The notes under the pieces were generated by a model. The model was not told the DNA's origin and did no database searches. It saw only the letters and a list, made by a program, of their open reading frames with translations. From contig JADKCL010000023.1 in assembly GCA_016718825.1 (NCBI GenBank), positions 1 to 64,000 of the forward strand: DNA of 64,000 nt, given 5' to 3'. Each line of letters opens with the position of its first letter. The stretch's first letter is position 1. This DNA is from Bacteroidota bacterium (GTDB taxonomy: Bacteria > Bacteroidota > Bacteroidia > J057 > JADKCL01). Below, piece after piece: positions 27,801 to 36,753 of this stretch. The position numbers were made by a program, and so were the translations under genes.

Positions 27801-28149
27801 TGGGAAAAGTTGGCTGTTGCCCCACGGTGGTCATAAAAACATCGGAATAGCTGCAATTCGCATTGGGATTGTAACTGCTGACCGAGGGGTAGATGGAGTA
27901 GTGTCCGTCACCCTGCCCCGTAAATAAATAGGTGGCCGTTGCAGTACCTTGACCAGCGATCGGATTGCCACTCCAATTGTGCGTGCAATTTCCGCAAGTA
28001 TTAAAGGCATGCAACGTGAGCGGCGTATACGCACAGGTCTGCGCCTCTGCTTGCGGATTGCCGTAGCATTGTGCGACAACACGCGTTGTAATGCCCGTTG
28101 CGATGAGCAGAATCAATGAAAAAACGATCCGGATTCGCATGGAATTCAA
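24802..28149 (-). CDS. Large T9SS surface protein, paralog A2
   Basis: This 1115-residue protein has the same domain order as its downstream neighbour A1. The signal peptide ends VVAQ, then CYGNPQAEAQTCAY, seven Ig-like repeats, dockerin-like loops DVNYDGVADLMD and DTDGDGDILMDD, then the DSVHGLAMKISWNS domain and T9SS tail. The last 65 residues differ from A1 by a single residue, although the DNA differs at many third positions, showing strong purifying selection on the sorting domain. The seven repeats correspond one to one with those of A1 and A3, so whole genes were duplicated after the repeats had diverged. A 130-base gap separates it from A1. Confidence 0.85.
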   Translation of the reverse strand: MNSMRIRIVFSLILLIATGITTRVVAQCYGNPQAEAQTCAYTPLTLHAFNTCGNCTHNWSGNPIAGQGTATATYLFTGQGDGHYSIYPSVSSYNPNANCSYSDVFMTTVGQQPTFPIPSLLNGPWDGDTGKVWIYYRQRGSMYGWPNYVFTPTWSVTGGSILRSNTWTPNSNWYYDSVYVKWSGAGPMAFIESRSTTHQGTWGMGFNCTWTPYQSAPAYPSLAVFHPAVCAGSPTNFYTFPFANSTYTWTVTNGTILSGQGTNSVQINMASNGSVSVQRDSAGTLTNASTNVVPLIPVINLGPDQQICQGSSTTLTANPGFGNYLWSTGATTQSIVVTSAGQYRVTASANGNCVARDTINISLVPTTRPNLGPDINTCTFPNTLDAGPGYTSYVWNTGATTQIINPATAGQFRVTVTDGNGCQTSDTLTIYNVQPYVSLPSTASYCFPGPYTINPSTSSVTNYLWSTGATTPTIQVSGLGVQTIWVQGSNTYGCSARDTIVVTGNPLPVPNLGPNQTVCPGTPVTLDPGPGFASYVWINGPSSPTYTVTSPGTYIVYVYNSFNCYATDTVVIANYPFTPVNLGPDVNVCQGSAMLNAGGGYSSYLWSTGATTPSITVTSQGTYSVTVTGAGGCVATDDINVSFSNFTFSLGPNVTVCEPQTVTLNPQLAGIFNYNWSTGPTTPTLTLSTPGTYNVTLTASNTFGCIASDTVTVTILPTLPSWLGSDTVMCADTNMTLNAGPGFSSYAWSTGATSQTIVAPTGGVYRVTATAPNGCVRLDTVMISGLIDCVFPGDVNYDGVADLMDVLALGTAIGVSGSTRANASTQWYGQRAWNWLGSLGTGSNYKQGDTDGDGDILMDDTLAIQLNFGSTHTKTGTITGGDGRLRITPLNNPVAAGDIARFGVYYESLSAGAVDSVHGLAMKISWNSPGITGLKYVDYSNAWFAPGNDQMTFGKFSANAAEIALSRKSPTDTSGNGMVMILGFATDSSLTGSNVTFYPTVNMVQGVGMSLFPHPASPLVNSTTVVGAVSIGPQVLAHVRIWPIPADQIINVAVEGQMPRNVRLVNMLGQVVIDMPNAAGDREFVLNTSHLPAGGYSLQVTTEDGLITKNVVVGH

Positions 28150-28293
28150 AATCTGAGTGAAAAACCTGGAATTTGTTTACCGAATACTTACCAAAACACG
28201 AGGAACATAAAAGGATCCGAAATCCTAAGGTAAATCTATGGATCTGCTGCGATCACCAAGCTACAGCATTCCGATCACCCGCCATTTCCAACA

Positions 28294-31200
28294 TCAATGC
28301 GAAAGTACAATTCTTTTGGCAATCAACACATTGTCTTCCGTCAAGATTTGCAGACTGTATCCACCGGCAGGCAAATCGGCCACCTGCAAGGCGAATTCGC
28401 GCTCACCGCTAGCCGAGACTTCCAATACCGTTTGGCCGAGCATATTCACCAGCCGCAGAACCCGTGGAAGCTGCCCATCAACCGCAATTCGAAGAATATC
28501 GTCGGCAGGAATTGGCCAAACACGTACCTCGGTGGCCACCGGTGCATTAGTAGCTACGGCACCAATCACGGTGGCTGCTACAACGTTGGGCTGCATTCCC
28601 TTAGGAATCAGGCTCATGGAAACTCCTTGGGCAAAATTCACCGTCGGTGCAAACGTCACATTGCTCCCGACCAAGCTTGAATCGGTCTGGAATCCCAAAA
28701 TCATAATGATCCCTTGGCCCGAAGTATCCGTTCCAGAAAGCCTCGACAAAGCCAAATCAACCGAGTTGGCTCCCGACTGCAAGAAGGTCATACGGTTATT
28801 GGCCGGGGCAAACCAAGCACTTGAAAAGTCCACAAACTTCAAACCCGCATTCGCCAGTCCCAAAGAGGGCCAACTCAGTTTCAAAGCCAAACCGTGAATC
28901 GAATCGACATTGCTGCCTTGTGGGCCTTCATAATACACGGCAAAACGGGCCAAATCGCCAGCTGCCACATTGGTATTCAATGGAATGACCCGCAAAACTT
29001 CGTTTCCACCTGTAATGGTCCCCACTTTGGTATGCTGGCTTCCGTAATTCTGATGGACAGCCATTGTGTCACCGGCCTGAATCAAGCCGTTTCCGTCGGA
29101 ATCAGCCTGCTTGAAATTCGAGATGAACGGCAATGGGAAAGCCCCGTTCCAGTTCCAAGCCTGCTGTCCATACCATTGTGTACTGGCATTTGCGCGTGCA
29201 GGACCTGAGTACCCGATCACGGTGCCCAAAGCCAAAACATCCATCAGATCGGCAACGCCGTCATAATTGGCATCTCCGGGAAACACACAATCAATCAAGC
29301 CGGATATCATGACCGTGTCCAAGCGCACGCAGCCATTGGGAGCTGTTGCGGTCACGCTGTAGACGCCGCCCGAAGCCGCCACGATGCTCTGTGTATTTGC
29401 CCCCGTAGACCAAGCGTAGCTCGAAAACCCGGACCCGACATTCAGCGTGATGCTGGTATCCGCACAGAGGATCGTATCCCCACCGAGAAGTGATGGCAAG
29501 GTCGGCAAGATGGTCACCGAAACCGTGTCAGCGGCCGTACATCCGAAATTATTGGCGACAGTAAGCGTGACGTTGTAGGTACCCGGCACCGTCAATGTCA
29601 ACGCCGGGGTCGAGGCTCCCGTGCTCCAATTGTAGGTGAAGTTTCCGATGAGTTGGGGATTCAAGGTGACCGTTTGCGGTTCGCAGACCGTCACATTATT
29701 GCCCAAGCTGAAACTGAAGTTGGAAAAGATCACATCAATGGCATCATTGGATGTGCATCCGCCAGCCCCCGAAACAGTTACCGAATAATTTCCACTTGAA
29801 GTTACGGTGATCGATTGCGTCGTTGCACCGTTGCTCCAGAGATAGCTGGAATATCCACCGCCGGCATTCAGGGTTGCCGATGGCTGGCAAACGTTGATGT
29901 CAGGCCCCAGATTGACCGGAGTGAATGGATAGTTGCTGATCAAAATGGTGTCGGATGCGCTGCATCCAAAACTGTTGTAGACAGTGACGCGATAGGAACC
30001 CGGCGTAGAGACCGTATAGGTTTGTGAAGCCGGACCGCCTGACCAGATATAGGAGGAAAAACCTGGCCCAGCATCCAAAGTGACACTCGTACCGGGACAA
30101 ATGGTCTGATCGGGACCGATATTGGGTGTAGGCCGGGGATTACCCGTCACGACAATCGTGTCACTTGCGATGCATCCATAGGTATTGGTACCGCGAATCC
30201 ACAAGCTCTGTGTTCCCGTGGCCGTCAATTGAATCGTCGGCGTCGTTGCGCCTGTCGACCAGAGATAGCTGGTCACATTGGAATACGATGGACTTACTGT
30301 ATAAGGCCCTGGTGCACAATAGCTTGCCGTTGTAGGAAGACTTACGGATGGCTGTACGTTGTAAATGAGAGCGGTATCACTCGTGAGGCAGCCATTCACA
30401 TCCGTCACGGTCACGCGATAGGTCCCTGAAATCATCGGATTGATCACTTGCGTGGTCGCGCCATTGCTCCAAGCATAAGACACATATCCAGGGCCTGCAT
30501 CCAATGTCACGGGAAATGTGCAAGTATATTGATCGGGGCCTAGGTTCGGTCTTGTGGTGAGAATTGGGGTAAGGTTAATTGTGTCGGTAGCAGAACAATT
30601 GCCATTGATGGTGGCGGTCACTCGGTATTGCCCGGGATTCGACACCGTGATGCTCTGGGTCGTCGCTCCATTCGACCACTGATAGCTGGTGAAGCCGGAA
30701 TTGGCGGTGAGGGTCAAACTGCTGCCCTGACAAAGATTCTGGTCAGGACCTAAATTCACCACGGGAACAAAAGGTGTCACTGTCGAATTTGCCGTTGTGA
30801 TTGTCCCGGCACTGTCGCGCACGACGGTGACGGTTGCAGGCCCATTCAAGATGATGCCCGCACTGTTGGTACCCTGCCCCGACGCCACGGTGCCATTGGA
30901 TACCGACCAAGTATAGGTCGAATTGGCAAACGGAAAGGTGAAAAAAGTTGCTGGCGACCCTTGGCAAACCGGGTGATTGAATACCGCGAGGCTGGGATAG
31001 CCCGGTGAACTTGCTGGAGGCACCCAGTTGCACGCAAACGATGTGAGCATGTTATGCGGATAATAGCCCACAAACTGCGCCTCGTTCAAATGCATATTGG
31101 TAGGGCCGGCCCACTTCACAAATACGGAATCGTCGTAGTAAACATTTCCGCGGTGATTTACCGACCTCAGTTTCACACCACCCGTGACAGTCCAAGACGG

Positions 31201-31653
31201 GTAGAAATCTACAAGTCCCAAGGTGATCCCGTTGGGATTCATGTAGTTCCGTGTGTAAATCCACACTTTGCTGGTGTCGCCATTCCAAGGTCCGTTGACC
31301 AAGGCTGGCAACGGAAGGTTGGGTTGGGATGCAACGCCAACTTGCCACATATCGCCGTAGCTACAGGGGACATTGGGATTGTAGCTGCTTGAGGACACCT
31401 GCCCGGTCATTACGCCAAATCCCGGGGTTGGACTCCACTGGTAAGTCGCCAATGCAGTCCCTTGGCCTGACTGCGGTGCGGGGGACCATGTGTGCGTACA
31501 ATTCCCGCAGGTCGTGAAAGCCTGCATTGTCAGCGGCGAAGATCCACAGGTCCAAGACTCAGCCTGCGCGTTTCCATAACACTGAGCATCAACAAAATAG
31601 GGAAAACAGGCCAACAAGAGCAAACAGAGGAGAGAGGGAATTCGATTTGACAT
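28294..31653 (-). CDS. Large T9SS surface protein, paralog A3
   Basis: This 1119-residue protein is the first and most divergent of the three in transcription order. The signal peptide is MSNRIPSLLCLLLLACF and ends VDAQ, then CYGNAQAESWTCGS. The seven Ig-like repeats, the dockerin-like loops (DANYDGVADLMD, DSDGNGLIQAGD, the latter weaker) and the DSIHGLALKLSWPS domain are kept. The sorting domain is distinct (RVWPIPADDILRIAVDGQLP ... GGYSLQILTEDN). Start 31653 is chosen over an ATG 12 codons upstream because it opens the signal peptide directly. Composition is Asn/Thr/Ser-rich with few Lys, usual for outer-surface proteins. Confidence 0.84.
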   Translation of the reverse strand: MSNRIPSLLCLLLLACFPYFVDAQCYGNAQAESWTCGSSPLTMQAFTTCGNCTHTWSPAPQSGQGTALATYQWSPTPGFGVMTGQVSSSSYNPNVPCSYGDMWQVGVASQPNLPLPALVNGPWNGDTSKVWIYTRNYMNPNGITLGLVDFYPSWTVTGGVKLRSVNHRGNVYYDDSVFVKWAGPTNMHLNEAQFVGYYPHNMLTSFACNWVPPASSPGYPSLAVFNHPVCQGSPATFFTFPFANSTYTWSVSNGTVASGQGTNSAGIILNGPATVTVVRDSAGTITTANSTVTPFVPVVNLGPDQNLCQGSSLTLTANSGFTSYQWSNGATTQSITVSNPGQYRVTATINGNCSATDTINLTPILTTRPNLGPDQYTCTFPVTLDAGPGYVSYAWSNGATTQVINPMISGTYRVTVTDVNGCLTSDTALIYNVQPSVSLPTTASYCAPGPYTVSPSYSNVTSYLWSTGATTPTIQLTATGTQSLWIRGTNTYGCIASDTIVVTGNPRPTPNIGPDQTICPGTSVTLDAGPGFSSYIWSGGPASQTYTVSTPGSYRVTVYNSFGCSASDTILISNYPFTPVNLGPDINVCQPSATLNAGGGYSSYLWSNGATTQSITVTSSGNYSVTVSGAGGCTSNDAIDVIFSNFSFSLGNNVTVCEPQTVTLNPQLIGNFTYNWSTGASTPALTLTVPGTYNVTLTVANNFGCTAADTVSVTILPTLPSLLGGDTILCADTSITLNVGSGFSSYAWSTGANTQSIVAASGGVYSVTATAPNGCVRLDTVMISGLIDCVFPGDANYDGVADLMDVLALGTVIGYSGPARANASTQWYGQQAWNWNGAFPLPFISNFKQADSDGNGLIQAGDTMAVHQNYGSQHTKVGTITGGNEVLRVIPLNTNVAAGDLARFAVYYEGPQGSNVDSIHGLALKLSWPSLGLANAGLKFVDFSSAWFAPANNRMTFLQSGANSVDLALSRLSGTDTSGQGIIMILGFQTDSSLVGSNVTFAPTVNFAQGVSMSLIPKGMQPNVVAATVIGAVATNAPVATEVRVWPIPADDILRIAVDGQLPRVLRLVNMLGQTVLEVSASGEREFALQVADLPAGGYSLQILTEDNVLIAKRIVLSH

Positions 31654-31874
31654 AAAACCACTTTTGGAGAATGGATGCGAAACTTCCAACGATGCACCAT
31701 TTCCTTACCCACACAACAAAAATAATGTCTCTGCACATTTTCTCCAAATGAAATCCCTTACAAAATCACAAAAAATCTGTCTTTGGATTTCGTGTTCGGT
31801 CGGTGGTGCGGCAAATGGAACATTCTCCAATTTTATCTTTAGATTTGGGCCTCTGCACTAAAAAACACTGAATT

Positions 31875-33587
31875 ATGAGTGATAATACAGCTTCTACGAC
31901 CACCCATTCCCTTTATCAGAAGCATGAGGGGGTTCTTCGCAAGGCCATCGCAGCCATCCACGAACGCAGTTTCTATGCTGCCTTTCTTGAGGCTCCGAGC
32001 AAAAGCGTCTATGGCGAAACCGGCCATGAAGACGGCCTCGCAGCTTACAACGCCCAAGTCGGCAAGCCTTATGCCAGCCTGCTGCAAGGCAGCGACACCA
32101 CCCTCGCCGCAGGCGAAGAATCGCCCTATACACTCGAAAAACTCGGCATCAGCTATCCTGCCTACAAAAATCCCGAAGAATATGTCGCCGTCGCACGTTC
32201 CCTTGCCGTTGCATGGGGCAAAGTCGATGTCCAAACACGCGCCGGCATTCTGGTCGAATCGCTTTACCGCATCAGCAAAAGGTTCTTTGAGCTGACTTTC
32301 GCGACCATGCATACCACTGGCCAAGCCTACATGATGTCTTTCCAGGCAAGTGGCCCGCACAGCAATGACCGCGCCTTGGAAGCCATCGCCCTAGGACTCC
32401 ACGAGCAAACCCGCTTCCCCGCCAATGTCGAATGGGTCAAGCCCATGGGCAAGGACAAGGATGGCAATCCGATGTTTGTCAAGCTGCAAAAGCAATTCCG
32501 CTGCCAACCGATCGGTATTGGTCTTGCCATCGGATGCTCGACTTTTCCTGTTTGGAATACCGTTCCCGGGGTTTATGCGAGCTTGGTCACTGGCAATCCG
32601 GTGATTGTCAAGCCGCATCCGAAAGCCATTTATCCGCTCGCTTTGGTCGTCTCCGAAATCCAGAGTGTGCTCAAGGACAATGGATTCGATCCCAATATCG
32701 TTCAACTCGCACCAGATACCACCGAGGCTCCGATCGCCAAATTGTTGGCTGAAAACCCGGCGATCAAACTGATCGACTACACAGGTGGCAGCAGCTTCGG
32801 CGATTACCTCGAAGGCTTGAAAGGCAAGCGTACCTTCACCGAGAAGGCCGGCATCAACAGCATCGTGCTGCATAGCACCAACGATGTGCGGTCCATGATG
32901 CAAAACATCGCCTTCTCGCTCTCACTTTACAGTGGTCAGATGTGTACCTGCGCGCAGAACATTTTCATCCCCAAAGACGGAATCGATACGCCCGAAGGCA
33001 AGCTCAGCTATGACGATACTGTTGCAGCTTTGACGACAGCGATTCACAAATTGGTGACACATGAAAAAATGGGCCCCGGAACCTTGGGCGCGATCCAAAA
33101 TCCAGCGACGGCCGAACGTGTGAATACCGCCGCAGGACTTGGATTCAAGCAACTACTTGCTTCACAGGCGATTGCCAATCCTGAATTCCCGAAAGCGCGC
33201 GTCCTCTCCCCTGCCGTGTTTGAGGTTCCCTCGACCGACCGCGCAGCCTTGGAAAAAGAAATGTTTGGCCCCATCGTGTTTGTGGTTCCCGTGGTGGATT
33301 ACAAAGAAGGTGTCGCCATTGCACGTTCGCTGGCGATCATGGAAGGTGCCATCACTTTCAGCAGCTGGTGCACCGACGAAGCCGCCCGCGCCTATATGGT
33401 CGACGAAATGGCTTCGAGCTTCACATCGATCAGCTTCAACTTTGTCGGGCCGATTTGGTCCAATCAAAGCGCCGGTTTCAGCGACTTCCACGTTTCTGGC
33501 GGAAATCCGGCTGGCAACGCATCTTTGACGGATCCCGAATACGTTACAAAACGATTCGAGATTGTGGGCATCCGTACCCATGCTTGA
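31875..33587 (+). CDS. paaN: PaaN-type aldehyde dehydrogenase
   Basis: This 570-residue protein matches the TIGR02288 (PaaN_2) type of phenylacetate-pathway aldehyde dehydrogenases, which lack the fused hydratase domain. Visible features are the NAD-domain segment PVIVKPHPKAIYPLALVV, IDYTGGSSFGDYL, and the catalytic Cys region SLYSGQMCTCAQNIFIP (about 351-367). The family oxidises the semialdehyde of 3-oxo-5,6-dehydrosuberyl-CoA in phenylacetate breakdown. No paaA-E, paaG or paaK is in the window, so the gene stands alone and may serve another aldehyde. A weak -7 element (TATCTTTA) lies 34 bases before the start. Confidence 0.8.
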   Translation: MSDNTASTTTHSLYQKHEGVLRKAIAAIHERSFYAAFLEAPSKSVYGETGHEDGLAAYNAQVGKPYASLLQGSDTTLAAGEESPYTLEKLGISYPAYKNPEEYVAVARSLAVAWGKVDVQTRAGILVESLYRISKRFFELTFATMHTTGQAYMMSFQASGPHSNDRALEAIALGLHEQTRFPANVEWVKPMGKDKDGNPMFVKLQKQFRCQPIGIGLAIGCSTFPVWNTVPGVYASLVTGNPVIVKPHPKAIYPLALVVSEIQSVLKDNGFDPNIVQLAPDTTEAPIAKLLAENPAIKLIDYTGGSSFGDYLEGLKGKRTFTEKAGINSIVLHSTNDVRSMMQNIAFSLSLYSGQMCTCAQNIFIPKDGIDTPEGKLSYDDTVAALTTAIHKLVTHEKMGPGTLGAIQNPATAERVNTAAGLGFKQLLASQAIANPEFPKARVLSPAVFEVPSTDRAALEKEMFGPIVFVVPVVDYKEGVAIARSLAIMEGAITFSSWCTDEAARAYMVDEMASSFTSISFNFVGPIWSNQSAGFSDFHVSGGNPAGNASLTDPEYVTKRFEIVGIRTHA

Positions 33588-33603
33588 TACGTATTGATTT
33601 TTA

Positions 33604-33665
33604 GCCACGAAGGCACAAAGACGCAAAGAGAATCCATGACCTTTGTGCCTTCGTGCCTTCGTGGC
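33604..33665. repeat. Inverted repeat element (CCACGAAGGCACAAAG type)
   Basis: CACGAAGGCACAAAG at 33606-33620 is perfectly complementary to 33641-33655, and the right arm is followed by a duplicated CCTTCGTGGC. The stem is 15 bp with a 20-base loop. The motif belongs to a palindromic intergenic family common in environmental bacteria. It could also end paaN transcription, though no T tract follows. Confidence 0.7.
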
Positions 33666-33676
33666 AAAATAAAACA

Positions 33677-34269
33677 ATGAAATCCTCTATTAAGAAGATG
33701 ACGAAATCAAAAGGACTATTCTTCGCATTCACCTGCCTGGGCGTGATGTTTCTAAGCAGTTGTGGCGGTGGCAACGTGATGCTCGACAACCCCAACAACG
33801 ATGAAGGGGCCACTTTTATCATCGACGGTACGGATGAATACAGCCTCCAACCCGGGGAAATGAAGAAGATTTCATTGGGGGAAGGTGCTCACAAAGTAGC
33901 GGTCACACGTACAAAAGCGGGGCGGGCTTCGAATCTGAATTTGATGTCAAGGAGGGCGGAGTGTTGCATGCAGGTGGTAGCTATGTGGTATGGCGCCAAT
34001 TGTACGGCGTGCAAACCGACCGCAAATCCCTGCTCAACGAGGACTGGGTCATGATTGATTCGACCAAATTCCTCGGAGACTTGCGGGTGTACCCAGACAG
34101 CATCTACTATATCGAAAAGAACTGGACCTTGGGCCTAGAGGAGGAATTACCTGAAAGCCAAGCGCTTTATGTCACCAGTGACTACAAGGTGGAGAGCAAG
34201 ATCTTCCGTCAGGCGGATTTTATTGCCACGTATAGGGCGTTGGCTGAAAATGCGGAGAAACCCAAGTGA
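33677..34269 (+). pseudogene. Lipoprotein with PEGA-like N-terminal domain, one frameshift
   Basis: The N-terminal frame has a lipoprotein signal (KGLFFAFTCLGVMFLSSC) and a short beta domain (GATFIIDGTDEYSLQPGE, SLGEGAHKVAVT) like PEGA-type modules. Near 33918, in a run of G residues (AGCGGGGCGGGC), the frame must shift one base to continue GFESEFDVKEGGVLHAGGS, then VVWRQLYGVQTD and a C-terminal part ending LAENAEKPK at 34269. Corrected length is about 197 residues. An indel in the homopolymer is the likely cause. Function unknown; it is anchored in the outer or inner membrane. Confidence 0.6.
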
Positions 34270-34289
34270 ACATTTTTGATGCGTAGACA

Positions 34290-34371
34290 AATCGGATTCT
34301 CCATTTTCCATTAGCTTCGCTGATTCCTTGGCAATTAGCTGCGCTGAACTTCGTTTCTCAATTCTCCATTA
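34290..34371. repeat. Dispersed CATTAGCTTCGCTGA / CAATTCTCCATT repeat
   Basis: Contains inverted relatives of the 29-bp element (ATTAGCTTCGCTGAT at 34311) and the TTCTCAATTCTCCATT sequence also seen near 39270 and 57200. It ends directly at the start codon of the SIR2-like gene. Confidence 0.6.
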
Positions 34372-34373
34372 AT

Positions 34374-35249
34374 GTGAAAGTACTGCTGCTCGGCAACGGA
34401 ATTAACAGGATCGACAACAATTATTCGTGGAATAACTTGATGGACGACTTGTTGGCGTATGCCAAGATGGAAAATGCGATCACGCTCGACAACAAGCCTT
34501 TTCCGTTGTTGTACGAGGAGATTTACCTGCGCCTGACATCTTATCAGCACCATCCGGAGGCGGAGATCAAGGAAAAAATCGCCGAATTGATTCGGAATGT
34601 AAAGAGCAACGACCTGCACCGCAGAGTCATGAAGCTGAACGTGGATGAGATTCTCACGACGAACTACGACTACAATCTGGAGTCGGTGACGTTTGGAGGG
34701 GTGCAAGGCGCCAAGCCGATCAAGCCGGTGAAGGGCAGCAAATATTCGATTTTGAGGCGGCGGAAGGCGGGGACCAAAACCATCTGGCACATTCACGGGG
34801 AATGTTACGCCCCGGGGACGATCCTTTTGGGGTACCACCAATACGCAGGTTACCTTCAAACGATTCGCAACTACGTGACCAACGGGTTAAAATACCAGAA
34901 CCTCTACTTCGAACCCCTTACCAAACGTCTCAAAGAAGGTGACACCGAAATCCGGACCTGGATCGACCACTTTTTCATGAGTGACGTTTATATCCTAGGA
35001 TTGACCATGGACTTCGTCGAAATCCACCTGTGGTTGTTGCTCAATCTCCGGGCGCGGTTGTTCAAGGCTCCCAACAAACCGTTCCAAAACAAGGTGACCT
35101 ATATCTATGCCGCAAGCGACGCTGCAGCGATGAAACCCCGTATCGACCTGCTCTGCGCCTGCGGCGTCAGTTGTATCGCCTTGCCGGTCGTCGACCACAA
35201 TTGGAAAGACATGTACAAGCATGCCTTGGACATGATTGACCGGGCTTGA
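34374..35249 (+). CDS. SIR2-like domain protein (SIR2_2 type)
   Basis: This 291-residue protein has a Rossmann-type SIR2-like fold: VLLLGNGINR at the N-terminus (NAD-binding loop), EILTTNYDYNLE (about 98-110, the TTNYD motif of SIR2_2), KTIWHIHGE (catalytic His region, about 138-146), and VYILGLTMDFVEIHLWLLLN (about 206-225). Such proteins occur as NADase effectors in anti-phage systems (Thoeris, DSR, SIR2-HerA) and also as stand-alone genes. No partner gene is adjacent. The start is GTG 34374; the ATG two bases earlier reads ATG-TGA and cannot serve. It is closely preceded by a repeat, so the promoter is unclear. No membrane segment is seen. Confidence 0.72.
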   Translation: MKVLLLGNGINRIDNNYSWNNLMDDLLAYAKMENAITLDNKPFPLLYEEIYLRLTSYQHHPEAEIKEKIAELIRNVKSNDLHRRVMKLNVDEILTTNYDYNLESVTFGGVQGAKPIKPVKGSKYSILRRRKAGTKTIWHIHGECYAPGTILLGYHQYAGYLQTIRNYVTNGLKYQNLYFEPLTKRLKEGDTEIRTWIDHFFMSDVYILGLTMDFVEIHLWLLLNLRARLFKAPNKPFQNKVTYIYAASDAAAMKPRIDLLCACGVSCIALPVVDHNWKDMYKHALDMIDRA

Positions 35250-35264
35250 GGATTCCTTCGGGAA

Positions 35265-36719
35265 TCAGTCGAAAGGCGCATTTTGGGAAATCGGAGCATC
35301 TTCTTGCTGATTTCGAAGCACAACCCAAACCGCTGCGACAAGAACCATTGACAAAGCAGCCAACATCACCATCCCGGGTACCCAAATGCCACCGTCAGGC
35401 TTGCCACCGATATCGATGTTCTGAAAGGTGAATTGGTCTGCGATCCAATAACCCAAACCGCTGCTTGCCATGAGCATTCCCATCGCGGTTCCCTTCCGAT
35501 TGGCAGGCGTCAAACGCCAAACCGTGGCGAAGGTCAGATAATTGTACAGCGACTCTCCTACTGCGCCCAACAAAACCGCCGCGATCATGGCGATCGTACC
35601 GACATAAGGAAAGACAAGGTAAATGCAGATACCCAAGGTGCTCAATCCAACCCCAATCAACAAGCGCAGTCCCGCGCCGCTGAATCCTTTGGTAGCAGGG
35701 CTTTTCCGCAGCACAAATGCGAGTCCGATCCCAAGATTCAGTAGCAACACGAGCAACGCCTGAAATTGAATGGAAAGCATGGAATAATTGTAGCCAACAT
35801 ACTCCATTGCAAGGTCCCCTGACAAGCGGATCGTGGCCCAAAGGACGCACGTCAGCAGCATGATGAGGAGCATCAAACTGTTGCGGCGCAAGGCGGATGG
35901 ACTCGGTGAAACTGCAAAAAGAATGAATCCCAAGACTACCGTCATCAACAAGATCGCGTACACAAGCGAGTCGCTCATAAAGTAGAAGCTGGGCTGCATC
36001 ATCCAGAAGTGGAACACAAATATTCCCAAAGCCAAGGCGATCAGCAGGAAGCTACCGAATAACTCAGATAAAATCCGTCGAGGTTGCCAAGCCATCCTAG
36101 GCCGCGCTGCCGGCAAAATTCCGGTGACGGAGATGATCAGCATGAAAATTGCGTGCAAACTCGCCAGCGCGGTAAGCACCCAAAAGCCTGTTTGATTCGT
36201 GAAGCTGCCGGATATGACGAACAATCCCATCAATAGATTTCCAAGCAAGGCAGCCACGTTGAGGATCGCCCAAACAATGGAAAATCCGCCTTCGATATGG
36301 TTGGACCGGGTGGAAAGCATGAATCCAAAATGGGTCAGATTCCCCATTTTTGCAGCGCTCGAGCCTACTAAAGTCAATGCCGCCCCAGCGATCACGGCGA
36401 CGTCGAAGCCTGAAGCAATGCAGCCGAGTCCAATGGCATTCAACAATGCTCCTTGGACCACGATCGAACGTGTTCTGATGAGAAAATCGACCAAAATCCC
36501 CGAAATCCCACTGAGAATCAGCATCAAAACAAGATTGTGCCGAAAAGAACCGCGTGCATCGTCAATGCCCAACTCGTTGACAACGTACAGCACCAGAATC
36601 GTACGACATGCATAGTAGATGAACCGTTCCAGGAAAATGGAGGTCCCCACAAGGCTTGCTGCCAGAACGCGCGGAGAATCTTGCGGATGCGTATCCTTAT
36701 CCAATTGGCTCATTTGCAT
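35265..36719 (-). CDS. MFS transporter of the POT/PTR2 (peptide transporter) type
   Basis: This 484-residue protein has about 12-14 membrane helices. The N-terminal GTSIFLERFIYYACRTILVLYVV resembles the POT signature helix (ERFxYYGxRxxLxLY), including the Glu-Arg-Phe and Tyr-Tyr steps. Other POT traits are ADQF-like WIADQFTFQN near the end and the long loop before the last helix. POT proteins bring in di- and tripeptides with protons. The sequence is quite divergent, so the substrate is uncertain. It converges with the SIR2-like gene, with 15 bases between stops. Confidence 0.7.
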   Translation of the reverse strand: MQMSQLDKDTHPQDSPRVLAASLVGTSIFLERFIYYACRTILVLYVVNELGIDDARGSFRHNLVLMLILSGISGILVDFLIRTRSIVVQGALLNAIGLGCIASGFDVAVIAGAALTLVGSSAAKMGNLTHFGFMLSTRSNHIEGGFSIVWAILNVAALLGNLLMGLFVISGSFTNQTGFWVLTALASLHAIFMLIISVTGILPAARPRMAWQPRRILSELFGSFLLIALALGIFVFHFWMMQPSFYFMSDSLVYAILLMTVVLGFILFAVSPSPSALRRNSLMLLIMLLTCVLWATIRLSGDLAMEYVGYNYSMLSIQFQALLVLLLNLGIGLAFVLRKSPATKGFSGAGLRLLIGVGLSTLGICIYLVFPYVGTIAMIAAVLLGAVGESLYNYLTFATVWRLTPANRKGTAMGMLMASSGLGYWIADQFTFQNIDIGGKPDGGIWVPGMVMLAALSMVLVAAVWVVLRNQQEDAPISQNAPFD

Positions 36720-36753
36720 GAATTAGGTTATGAATGAATGCTACAGTCCTTTC

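Noticed and set aside
33604..33665. Insertion sequence end
   Set aside because: No transposase or target duplication; the palindrome matches a common intergenic repeat type.
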